A DNA stretch of 64,000 bases, taken from NCBI RefSeq assembly GCF_030851345.1, contig NZ_JALPNU010000001.1, positions 248,001-312,000 on the forward strand. Direction: 5' to 3'. The notes under the pieces are model-generated. The model was not told the origin of the DNA, did no database searches, and saw only the letters and a program-made list of their open reading frames with translations. The position numbers and the translations under genes were made by a program. Positions 43,339 through 53,165 of the stretch are shown piece by piece; position 1 is the first letter of the stretch; each line of letters opens with the position of its first letter. Source of the stretch: Marinifilum sp. D714 (GTDB lineage: Bacteria > Bacteroidota > Bacteroidia > Bacteroidales > Marinifilaceae).

Positions 43339-44260
43339 ATTTCTTTAGTTTACTCACAAACTCGGGCGCAACAAAATTATCAAAACTCATGCATACATGT
43401 TGAGAACAACAAACTGCAAACTCCACCATTTCCTGTATTTGTTCTTGTGATAAAAATTCAATATCCTTTTTACCAATATTGGCGATAACAATAAAGTAAG
43501 CAATGGCAGCATTAAAGGTGTCTCCTGCTCCTACAGTGCTTACAGGTTGAATTTGTGGCACTTCAAAAGAATATAACTTATCTGCATATACAGACACTCC
43601 ATTTTTATTAGCTGTATACATAAACACAGCTGAAGAAACCTCCTTTAACCACCCCTTCGCTTCTCTTGCAGATTTTACTCCACATATCAACTCAAAATCT
43701 TCATTAGAAGCCTTTATAATATCAGCCAATGCCATATTCTCCTTAATGAATGGAAGTACATCTTTTAATAATGGCAAGTGTTGTGCTCTAAAATTGGGAT
43801 CGTAAATAATTATAGCTCCCTTCTCTTTACAAGATTTTAGAAAACCAACCAAATCAGATCTAAATTCTTCCTTTATCGCCAAAAACGAACCAAAAAGTAT
43901 TACATCATCTTTTTTTACGTCATCAGGAAACTGAATACAGGATTTCTTTCCTGCACGAGTTTTATAAAACGCATAGTCCGCATTTCTGTATTCATCGAGA
44001 AAAGCCAGTGCTAAGTTAGAGTTAGTATCAGTAAACCTTGATATATTCTGAGTATCGACTGCATTCTGCTCAAGAAACTTGATAATTTGCATTCCAACTC
44101 GATCTTCTCCCAATTCGCTGATCAAGGAAACTTTAATTCCCAATCGTCCCAAACTAACTGATGAATTTAAAAACGAACCTCCAGGTCTAGCCTCTACAGG
44201 TTTATCATCTTCAAAAAACAGATCCAGAACGCAATCTCCTATGGTATATACTTTTCTCAT
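43337..44260 (-). CDS. PfkB-family carbohydrate kinase (fructokinase-like)
   Basis: A 307-residue ribokinase-fold enzyme. N-terminal signature ARPGGSFLNSSVSLGRLG, and C-terminal signature TVGAGDTFNAAIAYF with catalytic Asp. The N-terminal VYTIGDCVLDLFFEDD and GGSFLN pattern resembles bacterial fructokinases, though ribokinase, 2-keto-3-deoxygluconate kinase or nucleoside kinase are possible. Single gene, convergent with pdxH; no sugar transporter nearby. Confidence 0.85.
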   Translation of the reverse strand: MRKVYTIGDCVLDLFFEDDKPVEARPGGSFLNSSVSLGRLGIKVSLISELGEDRVGMQIIKFLEQNAVDTQNISRFTDTNSNLALAFLDEYRNADYAFYKTRAGKKSCIQFPDDVKKDDVILFGSFLAIKEEFRSDLVGFLKSCKEKGAIIIYDPNFRAQHLPLLKDVLPFIKENMALADIIKASNEDFELICGVKSAREAKGWLKEVSSAVFMYTANKNGVSVYADKLYSFEVPQIQPVSTVGAGDTFNAAIAYFIVIANIGKKDIEFLSQEQIQEMVEFAVCCSQHVCMSFDNFVAPEFVSKLKK

Positions 44261-44562
44261 TAAATCTTAAATTAAAACCAACGCTTCAAAATTATTAGAA
44301 AATGACCAACGAATTGCTAAAATCATAAACTTAGACCCTTTTTTTTCTAAGTCCATGTGAAAAAATTGATCTAATTTTGTATAAAATCGATTCTCGCAAG
44401 CCCGTTTTTAATAAATCTCTAATAATTCTATAATTTAGATTAAGTCTAAATTGAATGCAAACTATCAAGATTAAATCGTTTTCGATTCATACAATTTTAT
44501 CTAACTAAAAATAGCAAGGTTAAATTGGAGGGATTGGGGCTATAGTGTGGAATGTAGGAATT

Positions 44563-44592
44563 TTTGCCAAGTGAAAAAATAAAGTATTTTTG
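44563..44592 (+). promoter_or_regulatory. Predicted promoter of the PEP carboxykinase-like gene
   Basis: TTTG at 44563-44566 and TATTTTTG at 44585-44592 match the Bacteroidota TTTG/TAnnTTTG elements with 18 bases between. Transcription would start near 44599, about 30 bases ahead of the ATG. The rest of the 370-base gap from 44261 is AT-rich with nothing else recognised. Confidence 0.6.
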
Positions 44593-44630
44593 ATTCCGTC
44601 ATTCCCTAAGCAAACAAAAATTGGAGACAT

Positions 44631-47600
44631 ATGCAAAGTAAAAAACCAAGCGAAATTAAAAAGAAGGTTAAGGGTAGTCAAAAAGACTTAATCCGTTATA
44701 TCAACCTTCAATTGGCTTCTATGGGGCAACCTATTTACAAAGGAGATTCCCAAGAGGGAAAAAAGCAATTATCTGATCCTAAATTTATCGAATTGACGGA
44801 TAGTTTAATCCAAAACTATCGAGCTAAATCTCGTTTATTAGCAGATCATCTTTGCCCTGCCGACCAACGTATACAGAACTTTCTGAATGATTATTTAAAA
44901 GATGTAGACGATGAAGTTGCTCAACTTCCTACAGATACATTTATTCTTGACCAACCTGGAATTGCAAGAGAATTAAGTTTGCCTCCAAACAAGGATGAAC
45001 ACATTACAGAACTTTTAAGTTCATATAGAATAAAACAAGGTGTGCTTCATAACCCAAAGCATGATAGAAGAACTACTAAAGGATCATTCCATATTGTAGA
45101 AGGCAGTCTTCCTGTACCATTGGATAAAATCGAAGTACCTAAAATAGCATTTTCAAGATTCTTAAAAGCAGCACTTACTCCATCTGCAGAAACCAAGCAA
45201 TTGCCTTTCACATCTGCACAGGAAGATAAAGCTGAATTGATGGTATCTCTTTTGCTTCGTCCAATTGTTTGTCCTGAAGTAAAAGATGTGATTAGCCAAA
45301 AATCTATGGAAGTTAGATTCTTTGCTCCAGGTAGTCTTGTAAGTAACCTGGACTTCGTAGAATCAATTTTCGGTAATGCCGGTGATCCAAATATTCCAGC
45401 TAATGATTCTGGTTTGGATATTGAACACTGGACTGGACATACTGGATGTATTATTTTGGCTCCTCAATTAACAAAGCTTACCAAAAAAGAGTTAGGCTTG
45501 CCACATTACGATGATGCAACAGAGCGTCAGAAAAGAGATGGTGTTTGCTGGATCAAAGAAGACGAACTTTACAACAATGGTACTGCATTTAAATTAACTT
45601 GCCGCAGCGAGAATGGTGTTGTAGTTACTTTAATTGCAGATAACTATTTCGGATACTCGAAAAAAGAGATCAAAACACAAATCAGTTTCTCTGCTAACCT
45701 TTATGGTTTAGCTGAAGAAGAGCATGCTGGTGGTGCTATTGCTTTCCCAAGAAAGAATTTAGGAGACAGCTTTAGTGGATCATTGTTCATGAAGAACGTA
45801 TTGAAAAAACACTACAGCTACGATGAAGTGGTGAAGCAATTTGGTGCAACCATGGATGTATATCCTGAAGGATTTGCTACTGATAAGGAGTATCCAAACA
45901 TTTATTACATCAATGAAAATGCAAATATCGATCTTTACCAAAGCAAAGTAAGCTGGGAAAAAGATGGAAAAGAAGAAAGCATCAGATTATTACCAGATCA
46001 TTACTATGTGCATCCATCTGGATATAAAATGCACATGGAGAAGCACCCAACCGCACCATCGTGGAGATTGGTAAGTACTGCTTCTGAAGGTACTTTCTGT
46101 CACAAGCCATGTACAGTGTCAGGTGGAGGTAAGTCTGAAATTTCCAAATCACTTCTGAATGCTATTATTTATAGCTCTTTCTATGTACAAGACATGGAAA
46201 AAGATTTTAACCTGGCTGATGAAGTAATTAATCATGATTATACAAAACGTTGGAAAGATCATCCAGATAGAACTGAACCATCAAGATCTTTATTAAGCTC
46301 TGATCGTTCACTAGGATCCGTGGTGAAATTATTAACTCCTTCGAAATATTATACCAACGAATACAATGAATTCCTTAACACCATTCCGGATCACGTTAAG
46401 GCATTGGTGTTATTCGTTAAAAGATTCTATCGTCCAGAGCGTACAGACAGCAACTGGAGAGATTACTTCTCAGTTGACGTAATCAACGGTAGAAAAGGAC
46501 ACGAATTGCTATTCAACAACCGTAAGATTGTTGCCAGTTACTTACGTGTTGGATTCGCTAATGACAATTCTTGGTATTTGAACAAATTGCGTCAAGATTT
46601 TATTGCTGCAGCTAAGATTCAAATGGAAGATGATATTACTGCTTCTGTAGTTCTTCCTTCAAATCAACTGAAAAATCTTAACGAAGCATACGATAACAAG
46701 AGTGTTAAGATTACCACCAACTGTGAGAAGAGATTCTTCCAGCGTCCTGATGAAGCGATTCACAGAGGATATGACAAAGAAGCTGAGGCAGATCTATCAA
46801 TGAGAAATAACTTCACATCTAATTACGAACCATTGACTACTGAAGATGGTAAGGAGTTAATTGCTGATGCGATTGGTTTTGATATGTATACCAAACCAAT
46901 TCAGGAAGTGATTAAACGTGGAGCCGATAGTAAAAAGTCTAACTATTTTATTTCTCCATCGCATCCTAGAATTGTAGATGGTGCACCGTCTAAAAACCCT
47001 AGATATCTTCAGATCAGACCTGATTTGGTAAATCCAATTGATGATCGTTTGGCCGAGGTAGGAATTCGTCTTGCAAGAAGAATATCATTGGATCAAGCAG
47101 TATATCACCCAGTAAATGCAGTTCTTCCAGGACGAAGAAACAATCCGCCAGAAAAGGAAGCTGGAATTCGTGCATTGAGTGTTTACAATCCAATTCACTA
47201 CCAAGAACTGCCTGAATTGTTTATGGATTTTATCTGTAGTTTAACTGGTAAATCTCCATCAACAACTGGAGCGGGTACTGAAGGTGCATTAACAAAAGGT
47301 CCTTTCAATATGTTGTCGCCAACTACCGACTTGAACAATGCCTTACTTTCCTATATCCTTACCGGATATCAAGGATTCTCATCGGCAGCAGGTCACGTAG
47401 GAACTGAAAACAGATTCGACCATGATGTTTCATTGTTGATTCCTGAACTGTGGTGTCGTTTGAAAGAAGAAAACCGTGATCCTAAATTGTTAATCAACGA
47501 AGGTTCATTGGAAAAATTAAATGATTTCGACTACAATGGAGAAAAAATCTATGCTTCTCGTTTAGGATATCGTATTACTGAAGAATTCTTGTTCCGTTAT

Positions 47601-48119
47601 ATGAACCGCATCTTCGATGAACCTCAAAATGTATTCAACGAAAGAATGTTGAAACCAGAGATTCAAGATATGGAAGCATATGTAGATGGTATTAAGAACA
47701 TTTGCGAAGCTCAGGAAAAAGTTGCAGTAAATTACTTTAAGGATAATAGTGTTGATGCTGCGATTCCTCCATTGAAGATTCTATTAAGCATTATGGCTTA
47801 CGGAGAATATGAAGGAAAAGAGATCTCTGATCCTGAATTGCGTAAACAATTCGATCGTGATGTTGTAATCAATTCTGATTGGTACAAAGAAAGATTGAAA
47901 CGCAAGCAACAAATCGATATTGAATTCTACGAAAAGCAAATTACTTATATTGAAACATTCATGGCTAAGAAGTTAAACGCTGAATGGAGCGAAGACTTAA
48001 GCCTTGCAGATCGATATGCAAAAGCTAAGAAAGATTTAGAACACGTTAAGTCTGCTGAATATCTTGAAAGTTTAGTAGGTACAATTGGTGCTGATCCTTT
48101 ATGTAGAAAAGCGGAATAA
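44631..48119 (+). CDS. Probable PPi-dependent phosphoenolpyruvate carboxykinase
   Basis: A 1,162-residue cytosolic protein. Its size and overall look fit the unusual PPi-type PEPCK known from Propionibacterium and Entamoeba (about 1,130 residues), which interconverts oxaloacetate plus PPi with PEP plus phosphate and CO2. Visible landmarks: TVSGGGKSEISKSLLN (495-510), occupying the place of a PEPCK kinase loop; TTNCEKRFFQRPDEAIHRGYD; PVNAVLPGRRNNPPEKEAG; and TGAGTEGALTKGPFNML. No signal, no membrane helix. Codon choice is strong, suggesting high expression; it has its own promoter and terminator. Assignment rests on recall of the family, so a search is needed to confirm it. Confidence 0.72.
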   Translation: MQSKKPSEIKKKVKGSQKDLIRYINLQLASMGQPIYKGDSQEGKKQLSDPKFIELTDSLIQNYRAKSRLLADHLCPADQRIQNFLNDYLKDVDDEVAQLPTDTFILDQPGIARELSLPPNKDEHITELLSSYRIKQGVLHNPKHDRRTTKGSFHIVEGSLPVPLDKIEVPKIAFSRFLKAALTPSAETKQLPFTSAQEDKAELMVSLLLRPIVCPEVKDVISQKSMEVRFFAPGSLVSNLDFVESIFGNAGDPNIPANDSGLDIEHWTGHTGCIILAPQLTKLTKKELGLPHYDDATERQKRDGVCWIKEDELYNNGTAFKLTCRSENGVVVTLIADNYFGYSKKEIKTQISFSANLYGLAEEEHAGGAIAFPRKNLGDSFSGSLFMKNVLKKHYSYDEVVKQFGATMDVYPEGFATDKEYPNIYYINENANIDLYQSKVSWEKDGKEESIRLLPDHYYVHPSGYKMHMEKHPTAPSWRLVSTASEGTFCHKPCTVSGGGKSEISKSLLNAIIYSSFYVQDMEKDFNLADEVINHDYTKRWKDHPDRTEPSRSLLSSDRSLGSVVKLLTPSKYYTNEYNEFLNTIPDHVKALVLFVKRFYRPERTDSNWRDYFSVDVINGRKGHELLFNNRKIVASYLRVGFANDNSWYLNKLRQDFIAAAKIQMEDDITASVVLPSNQLKNLNEAYDNKSVKITTNCEKRFFQRPDEAIHRGYDKEAEADLSMRNNFTSNYEPLTTEDGKELIADAIGFDMYTKPIQEVIKRGADSKKSNYFISPSHPRIVDGAPSKNPRYLQIRPDLVNPIDDRLAEVGIRLARRISLDQAVYHPVNAVLPGRRNNPPEKEAGIRALSVYNPIHYQELPELFMDFICSLTGKSPSTTGAGTEGALTKGPFNMLSPTTDLNNALLSYILTGYQGFSSAAGHVGTENRFDHDVSLLIPELWCRLKEENRDPKLLINEGSLEKLNDFDYNGEKIYASRLGYRITEEFLFRYMNRIFDEPQNVFNERMLKPEIQDMEAYVDGIKNICEAQEKVAVNYFKDNSVDAAIPPLKILLSIMAYGEYEGKEISDPELRKQFDRDVVINSDWYKERLKRKQQIDIEFYEKQITYIETFMAKKLNAEWSEDLSLADRYAKAKKDLEHVKSAEYLESLVGTIGADPLCRKAE

Positions 48120-48140
48120 TTAAACCTTCGATAATAAACA

Positions 48141-48175
48141 AAAGGGCGATTCATTTCATTATGGGTTGCCCTTTT
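48141..48175 (+). terminator. Intrinsic terminator
   Basis: AAAGGGCGA (48141-48149) pairs with TTGCCCTTT (48166-48174), one G-U, followed by T. Ends the 44631-48119 transcript. From here to 48350 nothing else is recognised. Confidence 0.85.
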
Positions 48176-48354
48176 TAATTAGTAATGATTAATTAATAAT
48201 GAATAATATGGATGGAGACTCTGGACTACTAATACAGGCACATTTTAATGGTATTAAATCCTTTCGGAACTCAGCCATCACAATGCTTACCAGAGACCAA
48301 AATCAGCAGCTATTGATGGTTTGATTATTGGGTTGTTGGATTATTGGACTGCAG

Positions 48355-48500
48355 AAAAAGAAAAAGCCCGTGACATAGGGGAATCACGGGCAACAATTCT
48401 AAAGGGTTAATTAACCTACTAACCAACCTTACGGTTGAACCTTTAACTCATTACTACCTTTCGGTAGGAATTAGACTCTAAAGATATAAGATTTTTTCAA
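48355..48500 (-). ncRNA. Candidate small structured RNA with two GNRA hairpins
   Basis: Read on the minus strand: hairpin CTACC-GAAA-GGTAG (48467-48454), hairpin CAACC-GTAA-GGTTG (48437-48424), palindrome GGTTAATTAACC (48416-48405), then terminator GCCCGTGA/TCACGGGC (48391-48366) followed by U-rich sequence. Both loops are GNRA tetraloops only on this strand, which fixes the orientation. There is no open reading frame of note. It lies between the convergent ends of the PEPCK-like and porin genes' regions. Class not recognised. Confidence 0.6.
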
Positions 48501-48662
48501 ATTTTAACATTTTTAAACAATTATTTAAGCTTTTAAAATTGTTCTACACAAAACATAATGAATAAATTAATTTTCCTAACATATTAATATGACAGGTCAA
48601 TACAACATTTTTCTTTATTATAATACTAGTTTTTATACTATGATTAAAATATAAACAACAAC

Positions 48663-48693
48663 AAAAGCCCCAAGCATTAAGCTTGAGGCTTTG
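48663..48693 (-). terminator. Intrinsic terminator of the lactate operon/porin gene
   Basis: On the minus strand AAAGCCTCAAGC and GCTTGGGGCTTTT form an 11-bp stem with G-U pairs and loop TTAAT, followed by T-rich sequence. It is 77 bases beyond the porin stop. Confidence 0.8.
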
Positions 48694-48769
48694 TAAAAAA
48701 CCACCAGTATATATTTATACTAGCTAAACGTACAAAAATTGAAAACAGGCTTTCTTAGTCTTATATTTT

Positions 48770-50002
48770 TCAGAAAGAATACTTTAGGTGTACCATAAAA
48801 CGAGCACTTCCTACTTCCGAAGAATCTGCAACCTTACCATTTATCTGGGTAGTTCCGTATGCAGCTGCAGTATATAAAGCTTGTGTACCAATCATGAACT
48901 TACCAGAATACCACTCCACTCTTGGACCAAACTGATATACGTAGTCGATATTTGAACCACGGCTATACAATCCAACAAAACCATTAGCATCTGTAGCTAA
49001 GTCGTCGCTTGCACCAAGATTCTTAGTATATCCTGCAAATAAGCCATAACGAACATTCCCAGTAGTTGTATAAATATCAGACCAAATAGATTGTGTAGTT
49101 ATATTGGTGTATTCGTAATCTCCATTTGCTTTCACATTCTTCACACCATAACCACCTAACATTACAAAATTGTACATGTTTTGACCATAAATGGTATGAA
49201 GGTTCCAAACTACCTTATCAGATTTCACAGTCATCCAGGCATTCATCTGAACACTTGATAACATTTCATCTGTTTTTGCACCCAATGGATTTTCAATCAT
49301 TGGTTTTAAGAATTTAACTCCTGCAGTTGCGCCTAAAGTAAATCCTTTTGCAAAGTCGTATTTTACCTGAGCTGATAATTCAGGAATACTAGCTTGCTGC
49401 ACATACTTTACATTTGCACCATCAGGTCCCGGAGATTTAAAATCCAATTCCGACAAAGCTGCAATCATTGCATACCCCTTATCGAATTTACGAGTGTAGC
49501 GGAATTGAGGAGCTCTTCCCAATACATTAAATGGAATACCTCCACCCCAGTGCTGTACTTTAGGGAAACAAGAAGTAACAAACATTGGATGCCAGTACTT
49601 ACCAACCAATAATTCATCCTTTCCCCAATCAAGCTTCACAAATGCATGTCTTAAACGAAACAAACCTGATTTATCGTTTGATGTTCCAACAAAGTCTCCT
49701 TGGATGGTAGCAGAACCTTTAGCTCCAAATGCCTGGAAGCCTGTAACACCCACATTTAATCGAGAGTGAATAGAAGTCATAAACAATTCAGAACGATCAT
49801 TTAAATCTTCTCCATTGATATCGTAATCTTTGGCTGCTGGATAAAGGATTACTTCACCTTCGCGAGCATTTACTGTTTTTCTTGTATCAAAAATTGCTTC
49901 TGCAGAAACGAATCCACCAAGCTTAACTTTTATATCTTCTTTTTTTTGAGCAAAAGATGCCAATGGCAACAAACTCAATGCTATTGCTAATAATTTCTTC
50001 AT
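48770..50002 (-). CDS. Outer-membrane beta-barrel porin-like protein
   Basis: ATG 50002 gives 410 residues with signal MKKLLAIALSLLPLASFAQ; longer frame upstream is not needed. The mature protein is a run of amphipathic strands (KVKLGGFVSAEAIFDTRK at the start; SARFMVHLKYSF at the end with terminal Phe), typical of a trimeric porin such as the DcaP-like group. It is the last gene of the lactate run, so it may admit lactate or other organic acids across the outer membrane; this is inference from position. Confidence 0.85.
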   Translation of the reverse strand: MKKLLAIALSLLPLASFAQKKEDIKVKLGGFVSAEAIFDTRKTVNAREGEVILYPAAKDYDINGEDLNDRSELFMTSIHSRLNVGVTGFQAFGAKGSATIQGDFVGTSNDKSGLFRLRHAFVKLDWGKDELLVGKYWHPMFVTSCFPKVQHWGGGIPFNVLGRAPQFRYTRKFDKGYAMIAALSELDFKSPGPDGANVKYVQQASIPELSAQVKYDFAKGFTLGATAGVKFLKPMIENPLGAKTDEMLSSVQMNAWMTVKSDKVVWNLHTIYGQNMYNFVMLGGYGVKNVKANGDYEYTNITTQSIWSDIYTTTGNVRYGLFAGYTKNLGASDDLATDANGFVGLYSRGSNIDYVYQFGPRVEWYSGKFMIGTQALYTAAAYGTTQINGKVADSSEVGSARFMVHLKYSF

Positions 50003-50114
50003 AGTGTTTTCATAGGTTAAAACTAGAAACAGGACGTACCCCGATTCGGCATGCAAGTAATATCTTTAATAGAATACGCCTGTTCCAGTCTTAAAATTAA
50101 TTAAATAGGTTTAA

Positions 50115-52937
50115 TTATTTAGCTGTAGTTGCACGATCAACCAAGTAGATAATAGATTGGTAGGAAACCCCACTATTCATAGTCAGTCCAATCTCACATG
50201 TTCTACTAGTTGAATATCCATGCTTCACATCAGCAGGATGCTGAATTTTCAAATCGCGCAATCCATGATCATTCAATTCTGGATGGGTAAATCCACGATC
50301 GCCGGCAAAACCACAACAGTTTGTATCTGGTTTTACAACATTCTTAGCACACTTTTGTGCCAATTCAACCAACTTGCCATCAACGCCCAGCTTTTTCGCA
50401 GAACAAACTGCAAATACTGATACCGTTTCGTCAACAGGAGTGAAATTCAAATGATCAGCTAAATGATCAGTAATAAATTCAATAGGTTCGTATAATTTCA
50501 ATTTAGGTTCCATGTTTTCTTTCATGGTATACAAGCAAGGACTCATATCACAAAGAACCGGATACTTTCCATTATCACTTGCTTTCAAAAGAGCAGCTTC
50601 CAAAGCATTCGACTTCTTCATACCTGCTTCCTTGAAACCTTTACTTAAGAATGCCATACCACAACAATGGTTGTTCAAATCTTCCGGGTAGATGATTTCA
50701 TAACCAGCTTTCTTAATTAATTCTTCAGTTTTCTTGGTCAATGCAACTTTCTCATCGTAATCCTTCGATGTTCCCATACTACGATTGATACATGATGGGA
50801 AATAAACCACCTTTTTAGGATTTGATTTATCCACAGTTGGAGGAACAATTTTAGGAGCTCCCTTAGGGAATGCCTTATTCCAACGAGGGATTGAATTTCC
50901 TGAAACGGCTCTCATTCCTCCTGCAATACCACCCATTAAACCTGAGCCTAATATCGAATGGAAAAAGTTTACTGTGTTCAAGCCTGTTTTGGCATAAGAT
51001 TGAACCTTATCCATATTATCAGCACACCACATGGCAATTTTCTTAGCCTTAGGTGAAGCCTCATCAGCACGAAGTTCTTTTACCAATTTACCAGTGTCAA
51101 TTTTTACCGGACAAGCAAGAGCACATAAACTATCAGTAGCGCAAAGCTGCATTGCTTCATAGTCGAAATTCTTGATTAAGGTAGCCAATTCGTGTGGTTT
51201 TTCACCACTTGCTTTTAATCGGCTAATTTCGCGGTAAGTTGCAATTCTCTGACGCGGACTTAAAGTCAAGTTATGCGATACACATGATGGCTCACAGAAA
51301 CCACACTCCATACACTTGTCCACTTTTTCGTGCGCTGGTGGAAGAGGTTTTAAATCCTTCAGGTGAGCCTGCTTATCAGCATTTAAAATCACACCTGGAT
51401 TTATCAAATATCTTGGATCAAAAATCTCCTTGATTTGCTTCATTAACTTATAAGCATCGGTTCCCCACTCCATTTCAACATATGGAGCCATGTTACGACC
51501 TGTACCGTGCTCTGCTTTTAGTGCACCATCGTAACGCTCTACAACCAATACAGCCAATTTGTCCATAAACTCAGCATAACGATCAATCTCTTCCTGAGTA
51601 CCAAAATCCTGAGTAAATACAAAGTGAAGGTTACCTTCCAAGGCATGACCAAAAATTACAGCTTCAGAGTATCCATACTTTTTAAACAAATCTTGAAGAT
51701 CAAGAGTTGCTTCTGCCAATTTTGGAACAGGGAAACAAACGTCCTCGATAATTACAGTAGTACCCGTTTTACGCATACCACCAACTGTTGGCAATAAACC
51801 TTTACGGATTTTCCAAAGCATGGCAAACTCGGCCGGAACATCTGTAAATTCAATTGGAATCTCAACAGGAATCTCTTTGATAGAATTTTTGATAATATCG
51901 ATTTGCTTGTACAATACCTCATTGCTTTCAGCTCTGGTCTCCACCAATACTGCCGATGCACCTTCCGATAATCCCTTTAGGTAAGTTGGAACTCCCTCGT
52001 CATTCTCAACTGAACGAAGAGCGGCACGGTCCATAAGCTCTACTGCTGCAACCGGCTCCGATTTAAGAGTTGATACCGCACGACATGCTTTTTCAATATC
52101 AGGAAAAATCATTAATGCAGATGCCTTGTGTTTGTGCTCAACAACGGTTTTGTATACCAACTCAGAAATAAATCCAAGTGTACCTTCAGAACCAATCATG
52201 ATGTGAGCCAAAATATCAAATGGATCAGTATAATCGATTAAGGCATTCAAACTGTACCCGGTAGTGTTCTTCATTTTGAACTTATCGCGGATACGATTGT
52301 GTAACGTCTCATTTGCTTGTACATCTTTAGCAAGATTCTCCAAATCACTCAATAGCTTTGCATGAGTCTTTTTAAAAGAAGCCTTACTTTCCTCACTCGA
52401 AGTATCTAGAATCGTTCCGTCGTGTAAAACAACACGAATAGAATCTAATGTTTTGTATGAATTTTCAGAGGTACCACAACACATTCCCGATGCATTATTG
52501 GCAGCAATACCCCCAATCATCGCAGCATTAATGGAAGCCGGATCTGGTCCAATTTTCTTGCCATAAGGTGCAAGAATAGCATTGGCTCTACCACCTGTAA
52601 TACCAGGTTGCAAACGAATGGCTGCACCATCATTTAAAATTGTATGCTTTTTCCAATGATCACCAGCAACAACCAATACAGAATCACTAATTGCCTGACC
52701 TGATAAACTTGTACCCGCTGCACGATAAGTAACCGGAATATCCAAATCGTTACACTCACGCATAATCAAACTTACTTCTTCCTCATTTTTCGATTTGATT
52801 ACCAATTTTGGGATCAAACGGTAAAAACTGGCGTCAGTTCCCCATGCTAAAGTGTGCAATGGATCATGAAACATTCGTTTCTTATCAATACTTCTTACTA
52901 ATCTATCGTATAGCGTTTTATATTCTCCTGTTAACAT
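50115..52937 (-). CDS. FAD/FeS D-lactate dehydrogenase (Dld/GlcD-type fusion)
   Basis: A 940-residue fusion. N-terminal FAD-binding type 4 domain with PVTYRAAGTSLSGQAISD and IGGIAANNASGMCCG; a FAD-oxidase C-terminal domain with HALEGNLHFVFTQDF and EHGTGRNMAPYVEMEWG; then ferredoxin motifs CMECGFCEPSC and CATDSLCALACP, and a heterodisulfide-reductase-like CCG region (HCCGMAFLSKG, CCGFAGDRGF). This layout is that of quinone-linked D-lactate or 2-hydroxyglutarate dehydrogenases (YdiJ group). Sitting between lactate permease and porin, D-lactate is the likeliest substrate. Electrons would enter the menaquinone pool. Confidence 0.9.
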   Translation of the reverse strand: MLTGEYKTLYDRLVRSIDKKRMFHDPLHTLAWGTDASFYRLIPKLVIKSKNEEEVSLIMRECNDLDIPVTYRAAGTSLSGQAISDSVLVVAGDHWKKHTILNDGAAIRLQPGITGGRANAILAPYGKKIGPDPASINAAMIGGIAANNASGMCCGTSENSYKTLDSIRVVLHDGTILDTSSEESKASFKKTHAKLLSDLENLAKDVQANETLHNRIRDKFKMKNTTGYSLNALIDYTDPFDILAHIMIGSEGTLGFISELVYKTVVEHKHKASALMIFPDIEKACRAVSTLKSEPVAAVELMDRAALRSVENDEGVPTYLKGLSEGASAVLVETRAESNEVLYKQIDIIKNSIKEIPVEIPIEFTDVPAEFAMLWKIRKGLLPTVGGMRKTGTTVIIEDVCFPVPKLAEATLDLQDLFKKYGYSEAVIFGHALEGNLHFVFTQDFGTQEEIDRYAEFMDKLAVLVVERYDGALKAEHGTGRNMAPYVEMEWGTDAYKLMKQIKEIFDPRYLINPGVILNADKQAHLKDLKPLPPAHEKVDKCMECGFCEPSCVSHNLTLSPRQRIATYREISRLKASGEKPHELATLIKNFDYEAMQLCATDSLCALACPVKIDTGKLVKELRADEASPKAKKIAMWCADNMDKVQSYAKTGLNTVNFFHSILGSGLMGGIAGGMRAVSGNSIPRWNKAFPKGAPKIVPPTVDKSNPKKVVYFPSCINRSMGTSKDYDEKVALTKKTEELIKKAGYEIIYPEDLNNHCCGMAFLSKGFKEAGMKKSNALEAALLKASDNGKYPVLCDMSPCLYTMKENMEPKLKLYEPIEFITDHLADHLNFTPVDETVSVFAVCSAKKLGVDGKLVELAQKCAKNVVKPDTNCCGFAGDRGFTHPELNDHGLRDLKIQHPADVKHGYSTSRTCEIGLTMNSGVSYQSIIYLVDRATTAK

Positions 52938-53165
52938 TTATCTTCTGTTTTTGATTTTGTCACACAAACACAACTGGTAACTTGTATGACAAATGTACGT
53001 TTTTTTCTTAACTCAGTAATTGAGCTTATCCAAAAAGTTTGACCTTCCTCTCTACTCTAGCTGGTGAAGCCTTTTGAACCCTAACCACGAAACAACAAAC
53101 ACTTCAAGGCTTCTTCAACACGATCATCACACCCTAAGATTACTTTCTGAATAAGCTCTAAATTA

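Noticed and set aside
52990-53160. Terminator between lctP and the D-lactate dehydrogenase gene
   Set aside because: GAAGCCTT and AAGGCTTC can pair but across a loop of about 30 bases without a T run; too weak to call.
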